In this document: positions 25,561 to 33,152 of the stretch, one piece after another
Layout: each line of letters opens with the position of its first letter
Numbering within the stretch: position 1 is the stretch's first letter
DNA from: Elusimicrobiota bacterium
GTDB taxonomy: Bacteria; Elusimicrobiota; Elusimicrobia; JACQJP01
Length of the DNA: 48,983 nt
Reading direction: 5' to 3'
Assembly: GCA_016204975.1 (NCBI GenBank)
Contig: JACQJP010000003.1
Span: 1-48,983 of the forward strand
The notes under the pieces: model-generated
What the model was told of the DNA's origin: nothing
Databases searched by the model: none
Seen by the model: only the letters and a program-made list of their open reading frames with translations
Made by a program: the position numbers and the translations under genes

Positions 25561-26019
25561 CTATCCCCTCCGGCAAAGCCTTCTTTCTATTGCCTGGATC
25601 TGCCGGACCCGGCGCCGATGCCGCCCCTTTCCATAGGGAGTGCGCAGCCAAGCCTTCAAAATCGGCGCCACCTGCCCAGGCCGCAGCAGGCGCCCGGAAA
25701 AACATAGGACATTGGCATGGTTATGCTCTGCCGCAAGATGAGCAGAGGCAGGATTCCAAACCTCCGCGGCCCGGACGCCACGAAACTTGTTGGCTACGAT
25801 GGACATTCCGATTCCGGTCCCGCATACCAAGATCCCCCGATGAAGCTTACCGCGAGAAACCTCCTGAGCCAGGGCGTGCGCGATGCGGGGGTAGTCCGTC
25901 CGCAAAGCCCGATATATCCCAAAATCCAGCGCCTCAAAACCCAGGCGAGCCAAGGCCCGAAGGATCGCCCCCTTGAGCCGAAAACCTGCATGGTCGCATC
26001 CAATGCCCACACCCTGCAT
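25561..26019 (-). CDS. rpiB: RpiB/LacB-type sugar-phosphate isomerase, with intact active site
   Basis: A 152-residue Rossmann-like isomerase. It keeps the classic RpiB residues, with numbering close to E. coli: Asp9-His10 in GCDHAGFRLK, the catalytic Cys66 and Thr68 in LVCGTGIGMSI, and His99 in EHNHANVL. Ribose-5-phosphate/ribulose-5-phosphate isomerisation is the best-known reaction, but LacAB and allose-phosphate enzymes share the fold, so the substrate is open. No encapsulation helix is seen. It lies three bases after the LacA-like paralogue, and the two may form one enzyme. It is one of the marker genes of SPU-type loci. Confidence 0.9.
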   Translation of the reverse strand: MQGVGIGCDHAGFRLKGAILRALARLGFEALDFGIYRALRTDYPRIAHALAQEVSRGKLHRGILVCGTGIGMSIVANKFRGVRAAEVWNPASAHLAAEHNHANVLCFSGRLLRPGQVAPILKAWLRTPYGKGRHRRRVRQIQAIERRLCRRG

Positions 26020-26022
26020 ACG

Positions 26023-26475
26023 CTAGAGCTTCCGGAACTGATTTTCGATGGCCGAGACCTTATAGAGCCGACGCTCATGCCGCCCCCCCTCAAAGGAGGT
26101 GGATAGCCAAACACGCAGGATTTCCTGCGCCGCCAGTTCCCCCAAAAGTTTTCCACCCAGGCACAGGATGTTGGCATCCTCATGCGCCGCCGCAAAGCGC
26201 GCGGAGATCATATCTGGGGCGGAAACCGCCCGAATCCCCGGCACCTTGTTGGCCGCCAGGCAGACCGCCCCCCCGAAGCCATCCAGAAGCACCCCGCGGT
26301 CAAACTGTTTACGGCTCACTGCCTCCGCGACCATCCAGGCCACGTCCGGATAATCCACGGGATCTAAGCTGTAACAGCCGTAATCGGTGACCTCCTGCCC
26401 CAACCCCTGGAGAAATCCCTTCAGTTTCTCCTTCAGGGAAAAACCGGCATGGTCGCTGCCTAGGACGAGTTTCAC
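26023..26475 (-). CDS. RpiB-fold paralogue resembling LacA, catalytic Cys replaced
   Basis: A 150-residue RpiB-fold protein that pairs with the next gene. Asp8-His9 (GSDHAGFSLK), His98 and the phosphate-binding end GGRHERRLYKVSAIE are kept. The active loop reads LLDGFGGAVCLAANK, so the catalytic Cys is Asp65 and the anion-hole Thr is Phe67. This is the pattern I remember for LacA, the partner of LacB in galactose-6-phosphate isomerase (IDAFGAG in LacA). In LacAB the two unlike chains build shared active sites. By analogy this chain may be a needed partner rather than a dead copy. It starts at GTG 26475. Confidence 0.82.
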   Translation of the reverse strand: MKLVLGSDHAGFSLKEKLKGFLQGLGQEVTDYGCYSLDPVDYPDVAWMVAEAVSRKQFDRGVLLDGFGGAVCLAANKVPGIRAVSAPDMISARFAAAHEDANILCLGGKLLGELAAQEILRVWLSTSFEGGRHERRLYKVSAIENQFRKL

Positions 26476-26491
26476 TCCAGCACCTCACCCA

Positions 26492-27043
26492 TCAGCACAA
26501 ACTCTTCTTTAAGGCGGAATGCGCCTGGGGAATCACCACCCGACTCACCAAAACCCCATCCAAAGCGGAAATGGCCTCGCAAGCGGCGGAGACGGCGGTC
26601 CGAACCGCACCCACCTCGGATGTCAGCACGAAATAGGCCTTCCCCCCAATGCCCTGCGCCTGATTGATCTCCATCAGATCTACTTGGGAGGCCTTGACTG
26701 CGGCATCCGCAGCCAAGACGGCGGCCGCCACGCTCTGGGTCTCCACAATACCCACCGCCTCCAGTTGCGCAACCGCTCTTTTTCTAAGCAGCGCCTCCAA
26801 CACCTGGGGATGGGCATTGGGAATCACGAATGTCCCCTCCAACATGTCCCCCAACACCTCCCTGCCGGCCCGAATGGAGCTCTGCACCTCGCCTAGGCCG
26901 CCGCTCACCAAAACCAAGTACTTCCCGCGCGAAACAGGACGGGCATATTCCAAAGACACCCCCGCCATCTTACACATGGCATCGGAGGCCTCAATGCCCT
27001 TGGCAATGGACCGACTCTCCACCATTCCTATGCTTACTTGCAT
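26492..27043 (-). CDS. BMC-T (tandem-domain) shell protein
   Basis: A 183-residue protein with two fused BMC domains that forms trimers (pseudo-hexamers), often with larger, sometimes gated pores. Domain 1 (about 1-90) reads VSIGMVESRSIAKGIEASDAM. Domain 2 (about 95-180) reads AVGIVETQSVAAAVLAADAA, with pore segment GIGGKAYFVL. The ATG at 27043 is chosen because family members start just before this motif; a longer frame adds 25 residues inside the aldehyde dehydrogenase stop region. A good AAGGAGAG site upstream instead fits an out-of-frame ATG at 27072 opening a 12-residue peptide that ends just past the BMC-T start. Confidence 0.92.
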   Translation of the reverse strand: MQVSIGMVESRSIAKGIEASDAMCKMAGVSLEYARPVSRGKYLVLVSGGLGEVQSSIRAGREVLGDMLEGTFVIPNAHPQVLEALLRKRAVAQLEAVGIVETQSVAAAVLAADAAVKASQVDLMEINQAQGIGGKAYFVLTSEVGAVRTAVSAACEAISALDGVLVSRVVIPQAHSALKKSLC

Positions 27044-27084
27044 CTGTCGCGCCCCGAAGCGGAAATCTTCATAGAGCTCTCCTT

Positions 27085-28545
27085 TTACGCAATTCGAAAG
27101 TAGCCTACCAAACTGCACTGAAGCGGGCGCGCGAAGTGCGAGGGCTTGGTCAACCCATCCCCGGTGGGGGTCCCGATGGACATCGAGGCGTAGCCCTCCC
27201 CCATCCCCAAGCCGTAGAGGGTCGGGGCGTTTTTGACAAAAACCGAACAGGCCATGCGCCTAGCCATCAGCGTCAGGTGCGCCACATGAGTGGAATGCAT
27301 CGAGGCGGTATGGTGATTGCCTCCCTCCACCTCCGCAGCAAACTCCACCGCCGTCTCCACATCCCGCATCCGGACCACCGGCAAAACCGGCAGAAGCTGC
27401 TCCGTCCAGACAAAGGGGTGATCTGAGGAGACCTCTCCCCATAAAAGACGAACGGAATCCGGAAGATCCACACCCAAAAGCTTGGCGAGGACCGAGGCGT
27501 TTTTCCCTATAAACTCTCGGTTGAGCGCAGGCTCCCTACAGCCCTTCCCGCCTGCAACGATCAAGGTCTGTGAGAGGCGGTCCATCTGTGCTCCCGAAAG
27601 CTCAAAGGCGCGCCCCTCCCGACGCAGAGAGTTCAAAAATGGCTGGGCGGCCGCTTCCGTCACCAGCACCTCCTTCTCTCCCGTGCACAGGACGCAGTTG
27701 TCAAAGCCGGCCCCGGTGACGATGTCTTCAGCGCACTTCGGAAAGACCGCAGTCTCATCCACCACCGCCGGAGGGTTCCCGGGTCCGGCGGCGATCGTCT
27801 TGCAGTTTTTTCCGATACTCATGGCCACCCGGACAATCGCCGGGCCCCCGGTGACCAGATTGAGTCCAATCCCAGGATGTGCCAGGATATCGCGGGTCAC
27901 CTCCTGGGTGATGGGATCCACCGTCACAATCAAGCGGGGAGGCCCCCCGGCCTCCACAATGGCTTGGTTTAGAATCTGCATTGTCTTGCGGCAACAACGC
28001 CTTGCGGCCGGGTGCGGAGCAAAGACCACCGCATTGCCCGCAGCCAGGATGGCCAGGGCATTGTGGAGGATAGTGGAGGTGGGGTTGGTGGAGGGGGTCA
28101 CCGCAGCCACCACTCCGAAGGGAGCCCATTCCACCAAGGTCAACCCTCGATCCCCGGTGTAGGAGCGGGAAACCAAGTCCTCCACCCCCGGGGTCTTTCT
28201 AGCCACCAACAAATTCTTCTGAAGCTTATCCTCCCATCTCCCAAAACCTGTCTCCTGATGGGCCAGTCGGGCCAGCTCCTCCGCATGCCCAATGGCCGAG
28301 CGCCGCATGGCCTCCAGGATCCCATGCCGAACCTGAAGCCCCAACTCCTGAAACTCCCGTTGAGCCTGGGCCGCACAGGAAACCGCGGCCTCCACGTTCG
28401 AAAAAACAAAATCTTCCGGGCGCAACTCTTCTCGGTCCTGAATGCGGCGAAGGACTTCCGAGACGACTTGCGTCAATTCCTTTTCCGAAAACGCCACGGG
28501 AAATTCCTCAGACCTGGTGGGGTTTCTATCCGCCCCCATCCTCAC
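27085..28545 (-). CDS. CoA-acylating aldehyde dehydrogenase (PduP/EutE-like), microcompartment cargo
   Basis: Oxidises an aldehyde, probably the acetaldehyde made by DeoC, to acyl-CoA with NAD+ and CoA. The 486-residue enzyme has an N-terminal amphipathic helix (FSEKELTQVVSEVLRRIQ, about 19-36) set off by a linker, as in PduP encapsulation peptides. The catalytic Cys287 lies in FDNCVLCTGEKEVLV. WAPFGVVAAVTPSTNPT and AAGPGNPPAVVDE match the CoA-linked subfamily. It overlaps the BMC-P gene by ATGA upstream and is followed by the BMC-T gene. NAD+ must be regenerated by an enzyme not encoded here, since no alcohol dehydrogenase is in the locus. Confidence 0.93.
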   Translation of the reverse strand: MRMGADRNPTRSEEFPVAFSEKELTQVVSEVLRRIQDREELRPEDFVFSNVEAAVSCAAQAQREFQELGLQVRHGILEAMRRSAIGHAEELARLAHQETGFGRWEDKLQKNLLVARKTPGVEDLVSRSYTGDRGLTLVEWAPFGVVAAVTPSTNPTSTILHNALAILAAGNAVVFAPHPAARRCCRKTMQILNQAIVEAGGPPRLIVTVDPITQEVTRDILAHPGIGLNLVTGGPAIVRVAMSIGKNCKTIAAGPGNPPAVVDETAVFPKCAEDIVTGAGFDNCVLCTGEKEVLVTEAAAQPFLNSLRREGRAFELSGAQMDRLSQTLIVAGGKGCREPALNREFIGKNASVLAKLLGVDLPDSVRLLWGEVSSDHPFVWTEQLLPVLPVVRMRDVETAVEFAAEVEGGNHHTASMHSTHVAHLTLMARRMACSVFVKNAPTLYGLGMGEGYASMSIGTPTGDGLTKPSHFARPLQCSLVGYFRIA

Positions 28546-28856
28546 TCCTCACTTTTTCTAAAAACCAGCTTCCCATCTCTCTCCACCGAATCCACAATCG
28601 CAAAGATGGCACAATCCACCGGATGTCCTTCCGTAACTTGTGTTTGACGGGCGGAGGAGCCCTGAACCAGAAGAACCAACTCTCCCTCTCCGGCCCCTAC
28701 CGCATCCACCGCCACCAGAGGCAAGCCCTTTCCCTCCCAACCGGCCGCCTTCCCCACAGACACATCCACCGGCTGCACCAAAAGGAGCTTACGGCCCACC
28801 AATCTCTCCTCCTTGCGGGTGCAGACGACGTTTCCGATGACTAGAGCAAAAATCAC
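28542..28856 (-). CDS. BMC-P shell vertex protein
   Basis: A 104-residue EutN/CcmL-family pentamer protein with FALVIGNVVCTRKEERLVG, KLLLVQPVD, PLVAVDAVGAGEGELVLLV, QGSSARQT and FAIVDSVE. It matches the family most fully of the three BMC-P copies, having the Gly-Ser-Ser-Ala-Arg loop. It starts at GTG 28856 and overlaps the aldehyde dehydrogenase by four bases. The extended tail (ERDGKLVFRKSEE) is charged. Confidence 0.94.
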   Translation of the reverse strand: MIFALVIGNVVCTRKEERLVGRKLLLVQPVDVSVGKAAGWEGKGLPLVAVDAVGAGEGELVLLVQGSSARQTQVTEGHPVDCAIFAIVDSVERDGKLVFRKSEE

Positions 28857-28880
28857 TGGACGATGGCCGTGGACCGCCCT

Positions 28881-29177
28881 TTATCTGCGGCGCCCCGCCG
28901 TCTCCGGAGTGGAAATGGGCATCTTACCTTCCAAATCCGCATGGGGCTGGGGAATGACATGAACAGCGATCAACTCCCCGACCTTCTGAGCCGAGGAAGC
29001 CCCCGCGTCGCAAGCGGCTCGACAGGCAGCCACCTCTCCCCGAAAAAGAACGGTCACCAACCCGGAGCCGATCTTCTCGTATCCTGCCAATTTCACGTTG
29101 GCAGACTTCACCGCCGCATCCGCCGCCTCAATGCAAGCTACCAACCCCTTCGTCTCAATCATTCCCAGAGCTTCCAT
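28881..29177 (-). CDS. BMC-H hexameric microcompartment shell protein
   Basis: A 98-residue single-BMC-domain shell protein with [37 protein letters not shown] and [13 protein letters not shown] strong AAGGAGG site precedes the ATG. It shares its pore motif with the BMC-H at 23.6 kb but has more Cys and an extra tail, [14 protein letters not shown], that ends in three Arg. The tail could face one side of the shell and recruit cargo or restrict the pore; this is inference. Confidence 0.95.
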   Translation of the reverse strand: MEALGMIETKGLVACIEAADAAVKSANVKLAGYEKIGSGLVTVLFRGEVAACRAACDAGASSAQKVGELIAVHVIPQPHADLEGKMPISTPETAGRRR

Positions 29178-29191
29178 CTATCGCATCCTCC

Positions 29192-29830
29192 TTAGACAAT
29201 GTGAACCAAGTCGCCATTTTTCACCATACAGGCGTTGGCTTCATCGGTATCCAAATGAAACTCCAGTTTGAACTCGCCACTCACCCGACACAACACCTGT
29301 TCAAAGACCGTCTCCCGATCTCCCCCGGTGCCGGCTCGGACCCTGACGGACTCTCCGTTCTGGATTCCAAACTCTTTGGCCTCTTCCGGAGCAAAATGGA
29401 TATGGCGCTTGGCCAGGATGCACCCCTCGGCAATATCCACTTCCCCCGCAGGGCCCACCAGCCGAACGGGCGAGGAACCCTCCAGCTTTCCGGAATCCCG
29501 AACCGGGGGTTTGATCCCCAAAACCATCGCATCGGTTTTGGAGATCTCCACCTGGGTCTTCGGCCGAGCGGGTGCGATGAGCCGCACATCGGAAATCTTG
29601 CCCTTGGGTCCCGCCAGGGTCACCGTCTCATAGCAGGCGTAATAGCCGGGTTGGACCACGGACTTCAGCTTCCTGGGCTGTGTCCCTTTCCCAAATAAAT
29701 CTTCAAAATGTTTCTGAGACAGATGGACATGTCGGTTGGAAATTCCCACCGGAATGGGTCTTTGAGAGCGCTGAGCGCGTTCCATAATCTTCTCCGCAAT
29801 TTTCTGAGCCAAAGCTTTAGACCGATCCAT
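29192..29830 (-). CDS. pduL: Phosphotransacylase PduL
   Basis: Converts acyl-CoA and phosphate to acyl-phosphate, recycling CoA inside the shell. The 212-residue protein has an N-terminal amphipathic helix (SKALAQKIAEKIMERAQR) that looks like an encapsulation peptide. Two PduL beta-barrel domains follow, with metal-binding His in ISNRHVHLS and KRHIHFAPEEAKEFG, and the EFHLDTDEANAC motif near the end. All expected His residues are present. It overlaps tpiA by 14 bases. Acetate kinase, which would make ATP from the product, is not in the locus. Confidence 0.95.
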   Translation of the reverse strand: MDRSKALAQKIAEKIMERAQRSQRPIPVGISNRHVHLSQKHFEDLFGKGTQPRKLKSVVQPGYYACYETVTLAGPKGKISDVRLIAPARPKTQVEISKTDAMVLGIKPPVRDSGKLEGSSPVRLVGPAGEVDIAEGCILAKRHIHFAPEEAKEFGIQNGESVRVRAGTGGDRETVFEQVLCRVSGEFKLEFHLDTDEANACMVKNGDLVHIV

Positions 29831-30605
29831 GGGTCGGGGTCAATTGAGAATGAAAGCTGATGATCCGCCAAAAATCCTGCGCGCTCAGGCTGGCCCCTCC
29901 GACCAAGGCCCCATCCACATCCGGCTGGGCCAAGAGGGAGTCCATGTGATCGGGTTGGACGGAACCCCCATATAAAATTCGAAGGGCCTGGGCCGCCTCC
30001 GGCCCATAGGCCTTGGCCACGCAGGAGCGTATAAACTGCTGGGCCTGCTGCGCCTGGTCCGGCCGAGCCGTCACGCCGGTCCCGATGGCCCATACCGGCT
30101 CATACGCCACCGCCATCTTTCCCAGCTCCGTAGGCGCCAAGTCCCCCAACCCCACCCCGATCTGCCTCTCCAATACCCGATGGGTTCGCTGGGCCTCGCG
30201 CTCCTCACCCCGCTCCCCGACACACACGATCGGATGAAGCCCCGCACAGAGCGCCGCACGCAGCTTCTGGCGGACCCGATCATCCGTTTCCGCAAAGTGC
30301 TCCCTGCGCTCGGAATGGCCCAGGATCACATAGGAGCAACCGACATCCAGAAGCTGGGTCGGAGAAATCTCTCCGGTGAAGGCCCCGGCCTGTTCCCAAT
30401 GGGCATTCTGAGCCCCGAGCCGGATGGCAGAGTCTTTCAGCACCTCCGAGAGAGCCAGCAGGGCGGTAGCCGGTGCACACAGGACCACCGTACGGTCCCG
30501 CAGTTGGTCTGCCCCCAGGCGCCTCAACTCCCGAACAAACTCCAGCGCCTCTTTCAACTGCTTATGCATCTTCCAATTGGCAACGATCAGGGGCTGACGC
30601 TTCAT
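29817..30605 (-). CDS. tpiA: Triosephosphate isomerase, first gene of the microcompartment operon
   Basis: Interconverts glyceraldehyde-3-phosphate and dihydroxyacetone phosphate. The 262-residue enzyme keeps Lys12 (ANWKMHK), His97 (LGHSERRE), Glu169 (AYEPVWAIGTG) and the phosphate loop YGGSVQP. The start is ATG 30605. It leads the BMC operon directly behind a good promoter and overlaps pduL by 14 bases. This fits a role in removing the triose produced by DeoC. No encapsulation helix is visible, so it may work outside the shell. It may also be the cell's only tpiA, which would place central metabolism under the same promoter; that cannot be judged from this window. Confidence 0.95.
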   Translation of the reverse strand: MKRQPLIVANWKMHKQLKEALEFVRELRRLGADQLRDRTVVLCAPATALLALSEVLKDSAIRLGAQNAHWEQAGAFTGEISPTQLLDVGCSYVILGHSERREHFAETDDRVRQKLRAALCAGLHPIVCVGERGEEREAQRTHRVLERQIGVGLGDLAPTELGKMAVAYEPVWAIGTGVTARPDQAQQAQQFIRSCVAKAYGPEAAQALRILYGGSVQPDHMDSLLAQPDVDGALVGGASLSAQDFWRIISFHSQLTPTHGSV

Positions 30606-30671
30606 GGTTCGACTTCGCACCCCAGGGAGTGTGGCCAATATGGCCTCAAACCCCGCGACTCAGAAAAGAGC

Positions 30672-30700
30672 ATTTTAACAGAAAGGGGCAGGAGGGTCAA
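30672..30700 (-). promoter_or_regulatory. Sigma70-type promoter for the tpiA/microcompartment operon
   Basis: On the minus strand, TTGACC (30695-30700) and TAAAAT (30672-30677) are separated by exactly 17 bases, a near-consensus housekeeping promoter. The inferred transcript starts near 30665, about 60 bases before the tpiA ATG. Between them lies a small palindrome, GGCC-AATAT-GGCC (30633-30645), that could be an operator. The two-component kinase gene ends at 30703, just upstream. Confidence 0.65.
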
Positions 30701-30702
30701 CC

Positions 30703-32550
30703 TCATCCCACGACCTCGGAGGCCTTTAGGAGCTCCGAAACCTCCGCCCTTTCCACGACGGGAATCGAAAAACAAAAGCGGCTTCCCTTCCTGGGCTCCG
30801 ACTCCACCCAGATGTGCCCCCCGTGCGCTTCCACAGCCAGGCGGCAAAAGGTCAGGCCCAGGCCGGCTCCCACCCTTCCGCGGCCGGAGCGGGGGGCCTG
30901 CGTAAATTTATCAAAAATGACCTTCTGCACCTCCCCCGGAATCCCCTCCCCGTCATCCCACACCACCACCTCCACCGCAGATTGCCTCAAGGCTCCGCAC
31001 GCTTCCACCCACAGGCGGGAACGAATGCCTATCCGCCCCCCTCCCACCGTATATTTCAGGGCGTTCTGCAGAAGGTTGATCAGCACGCGGCCGATCAAGT
31101 CTTTGTCCGCAAAAAGCACCGGAAGATTTTTAGGAATTTCCACGCTGATGGTTTTATTCTGACTGTTCAAGGAAGATTCGATGGGATCAATGCAGTCTGC
31201 GATGATCGACTGCAGGGTGAAGGAATCCTTGCGCAACTCCAGCTTTCCCTCCTCCAACTTGGCCAAATCCAAAAGATTCTGGATCATCCGCAAAAGATCC
31301 GATCCGGCCCGATCCGCAATCATCAAAAGCTTTTTGGTCTCCGCATCCAGCTCCTCCTGGGGCTCCTCCAAAATAAAACGGACGCTGCCGATGACTCCGG
31401 TGATCGGCCCCTTCAAATCGTGCACAATCATATGAATCAAATCCCTCTTCAAGGTGTCCAACCTCTCCAAAGACTCCGCCATACGGTTAAACTCTTGAGT
31501 CAACCGGCCTATTTCATCCCGGCTCTTAACCCGCAACCGATATTTTAGCTGCCCCTGCGCAATCTGCCGGGTTCCCTCCTCCAGGCGGCGCAGAGGAAGC
31601 AGAAGCCGCCGCACCAGAAGCCCCCCAATCAAAAGAAAGGTTCCGCAAAGAAATAGAGTTCCCCAAATGACCCCCTGCCGCATCCAGGTCATAGCCTCAA
31701 AGGCCGTCTCCTGAGGCACCTGAACGATGACCCCCCAGTCCAACTCCGGAATGCTCCGGGTATACCCTACCCATTCCCTTCCCTGCGGATCCTCAAACCC
31801 CATCAGCCCCTGGGCATCCCGATGGGTCCTCAACCAACCGGCCACCAAGGGATTACGCGCCACCTGCTTTCCTAAGGCCCCCTTCCCCTCACTGGGATGC
31901 GCCAAGAGATTGCCCTCATGGTCCACCAGAAAAACCAATCCCGAACGGATCAACCCCAGTTCCGAGATGAGCTCTTGGATATGGGAAAGCCCTAATCTCG
32001 CTAGAAGCATTCCCCCATCCGGCCGGCTGATGGGGACCGCCATCAAAAGCTGGGGCTCCCCATCCGAGAAGGAGACGGGGCTGACGTAGAGGCGCCCCTG
32101 AAGATGTGCCGAAAACTCAGGGCGTTGCTCTCGGGAAAACAGCGGGACATTCTCCAAGATACGGCCTCCCCTACGGGCGACCTTGGAGGACTCCTGCCCG
32201 TTGCCGCGCACTACCGCCACCTCCAAAATCTCCGGATGGTAGCGCAGAATTCCCTGCAGCAGAAGGGTTTCGGCGGGCCGGCCTCCGCGCTTTAACTCCG
32301 AACGCTCCGCGACGGTATAGAGCAGCGAGCGCACCGACCGCATGTAAAAACCGATGCGGTCCTCCACCCGGCGGGCCATCTCCTGCTGCTCGCCCAAAAC
32401 GGCGCGCCCCACCGCCCTCTGCCCGATGACCATCAAAATGCTGGCAATGAGCATGGTGGGCAAAATAGCGGCCAAGGTCACAAAGGCAAAAAGCTTGGTC
32501 CTCCAACTAAACAGGAAATTTCGAATTCGCTCCCGAGGGATTCCTTTCAT
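30703..32550 (-). CDS. Membrane sensor histidine kinase with Cache-like sensor and HAMP
   Basis: A 615-residue sensor kinase. Membrane helix 1 (about 19-43), a periplasmic Cache-like domain (about 45-290), membrane helix 2 (about 294-316), HAMP (about 312-365), HisKA and HATPase domains follow in order. The phospho-acceptor is His377 in HMIVHDLKGPITG. The ATP boxes NLLQNALKYTVGGG, DDGEGIPG and GAGLGLTFCRLAVEAHGG are intact. The sensor has a FLVDHEGNLLAHPSEGKG segment typical of small-molecule Cache domains. It overlaps the DUF47 gene by four bases and belongs to the phosphate-transporter operon. No response regulator is adjacent. Confidence 0.92.
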   Translation of the reverse strand: MKGIPRERIRNFLFSWRTKLFAFVTLAAILPTMLIASILMVIGQRAVGRAVLGEQQEMARRVEDRIGFYMRSVRSLLYTVAERSELKRGGRPAETLLLQGILRYHPEILEVAVVRGNGQESSKVARRGGRILENVPLFSREQRPEFSAHLQGRLYVSPVSFSDGEPQLLMAVPISRPDGGMLLARLGLSHIQELISELGLIRSGLVFLVDHEGNLLAHPSEGKGALGKQVARNPLVAGWLRTHRDAQGLMGFEDPQGREWVGYTRSIPELDWGVIVQVPQETAFEAMTWMRQGVIWGTLFLCGTFLLIGGLLVRRLLLPLRRLEEGTRQIAQGQLKYRLRVKSRDEIGRLTQEFNRMAESLERLDTLKRDLIHMIVHDLKGPITGVIGSVRFILEEPQEELDAETKKLLMIADRAGSDLLRMIQNLLDLAKLEEGKLELRKDSFTLQSIIADCIDPIESSLNSQNKTISVEIPKNLPVLFADKDLIGRVLINLLQNALKYTVGGGRIGIRSRLWVEACGALRQSAVEVVVWDDGEGIPGEVQKVIFDKFTQAPRSGRGRVGAGLGLTFCRLAVEAHGGHIWVESEPRKGSRFCFSIPVVERAEVSELLKASEVVG

Positions 32551-33152
32551 GTTCTTTTGACTAGTATGTCTCCAATAATATCCGCGGCCTCATCCCCGCG
32601 GTCCGCCGCGTTCGACAGATGCCGATAGATTTCCCGAAGCTTTAAAATCTCCACGACGTTTGGGTTTTTAAATAGCTCCGCCAGAGCCTCCCGGTAGATA
32701 TGCTCCACCATGTTCTCCGTCTTCTTGGCCCGAATGATATGCTCGGAGCAGACTTGCGGATAAGACCTTAGGAAACGCACCGCCGCCGTCACGTCTTGGC
32801 CGGCACGGTAGAGGGCCTCCGCCATGCGCCTTAAATGGTCGTTCGCCCGGACATCAAACAGCATCATCTCCTCCACGGTAGACTTGGCATAATCTATCAT
32901 GTCATCCACCGCCCGGGACAACCCAAAAATGTCTTCCCGGTCCATGGGGGTCACAAAGGTCTGATTCAGCGCATCGATGAGCATCCTCCTCAAATCGTCC
33001 GCCTCCTTCTCCAGCTCCTCCACCCGCAGCCCCCGGGCCGTGTTGGGATCCTGAATAAACTCATAGAGAGCCCGCAACCCCTCCTCGGTCTTCTCCGCCT
33101 GGTCTAGGAGAAGCTTAAAGAAATCGTGGCGGCGCCGCCTAAATAAAAACAT
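32547..33152 (-). CDS. DUF47/PhoU-like phosphate transport accessory protein
   Basis: A 201-residue all-helical protein of the DUF47 family, which partners PiT transporters and resembles PhoU. It has MFLFRRRRHDFFKLLLDQAE at the start, DALNQTFVTPMDREDIFGLS and DDMIDYAKSTVEEM, matching family motifs that bind metal. The start is taken as ATG 33152, with a 14-base overlap with the transporter gene; an in-frame ATG at 33176 is possible. Its overlap with both the transporter and the kinase gene supports joint expression. Confidence 0.9.
   Translation of the reverse strand: MFLFRRRRHDFFKLLLDQAEKTEEGLRALYEFIQDPNTARGLRVEELEKEADDLRRMLIDALNQTFVTPMDREDIFGLSRAVDDMIDYAKSTVEEMMLFDVRANDHLRRMAEALYRAGQDVTAAVRFLRSYPQVCSEHIIRAKKTENMVEHIYREALAELFKNPNVVEILKLREIYRHLSNAADRGDEAADIIGDILVKRT

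Noticed and set aside
25561-26475. Classical lac/tagatose operon
   Set aside because: There is no tagatose kinase or aldolase and no PTS genes; the pair sits among shell genes.
23647-30605. PDU, EUT or glycyl-radical microcompartment
   Set aside because: No diol dehydratase, ethanolamine lyase or glycyl-radical enzyme is present; DeoC and the RpiB pair point to the SPU class.
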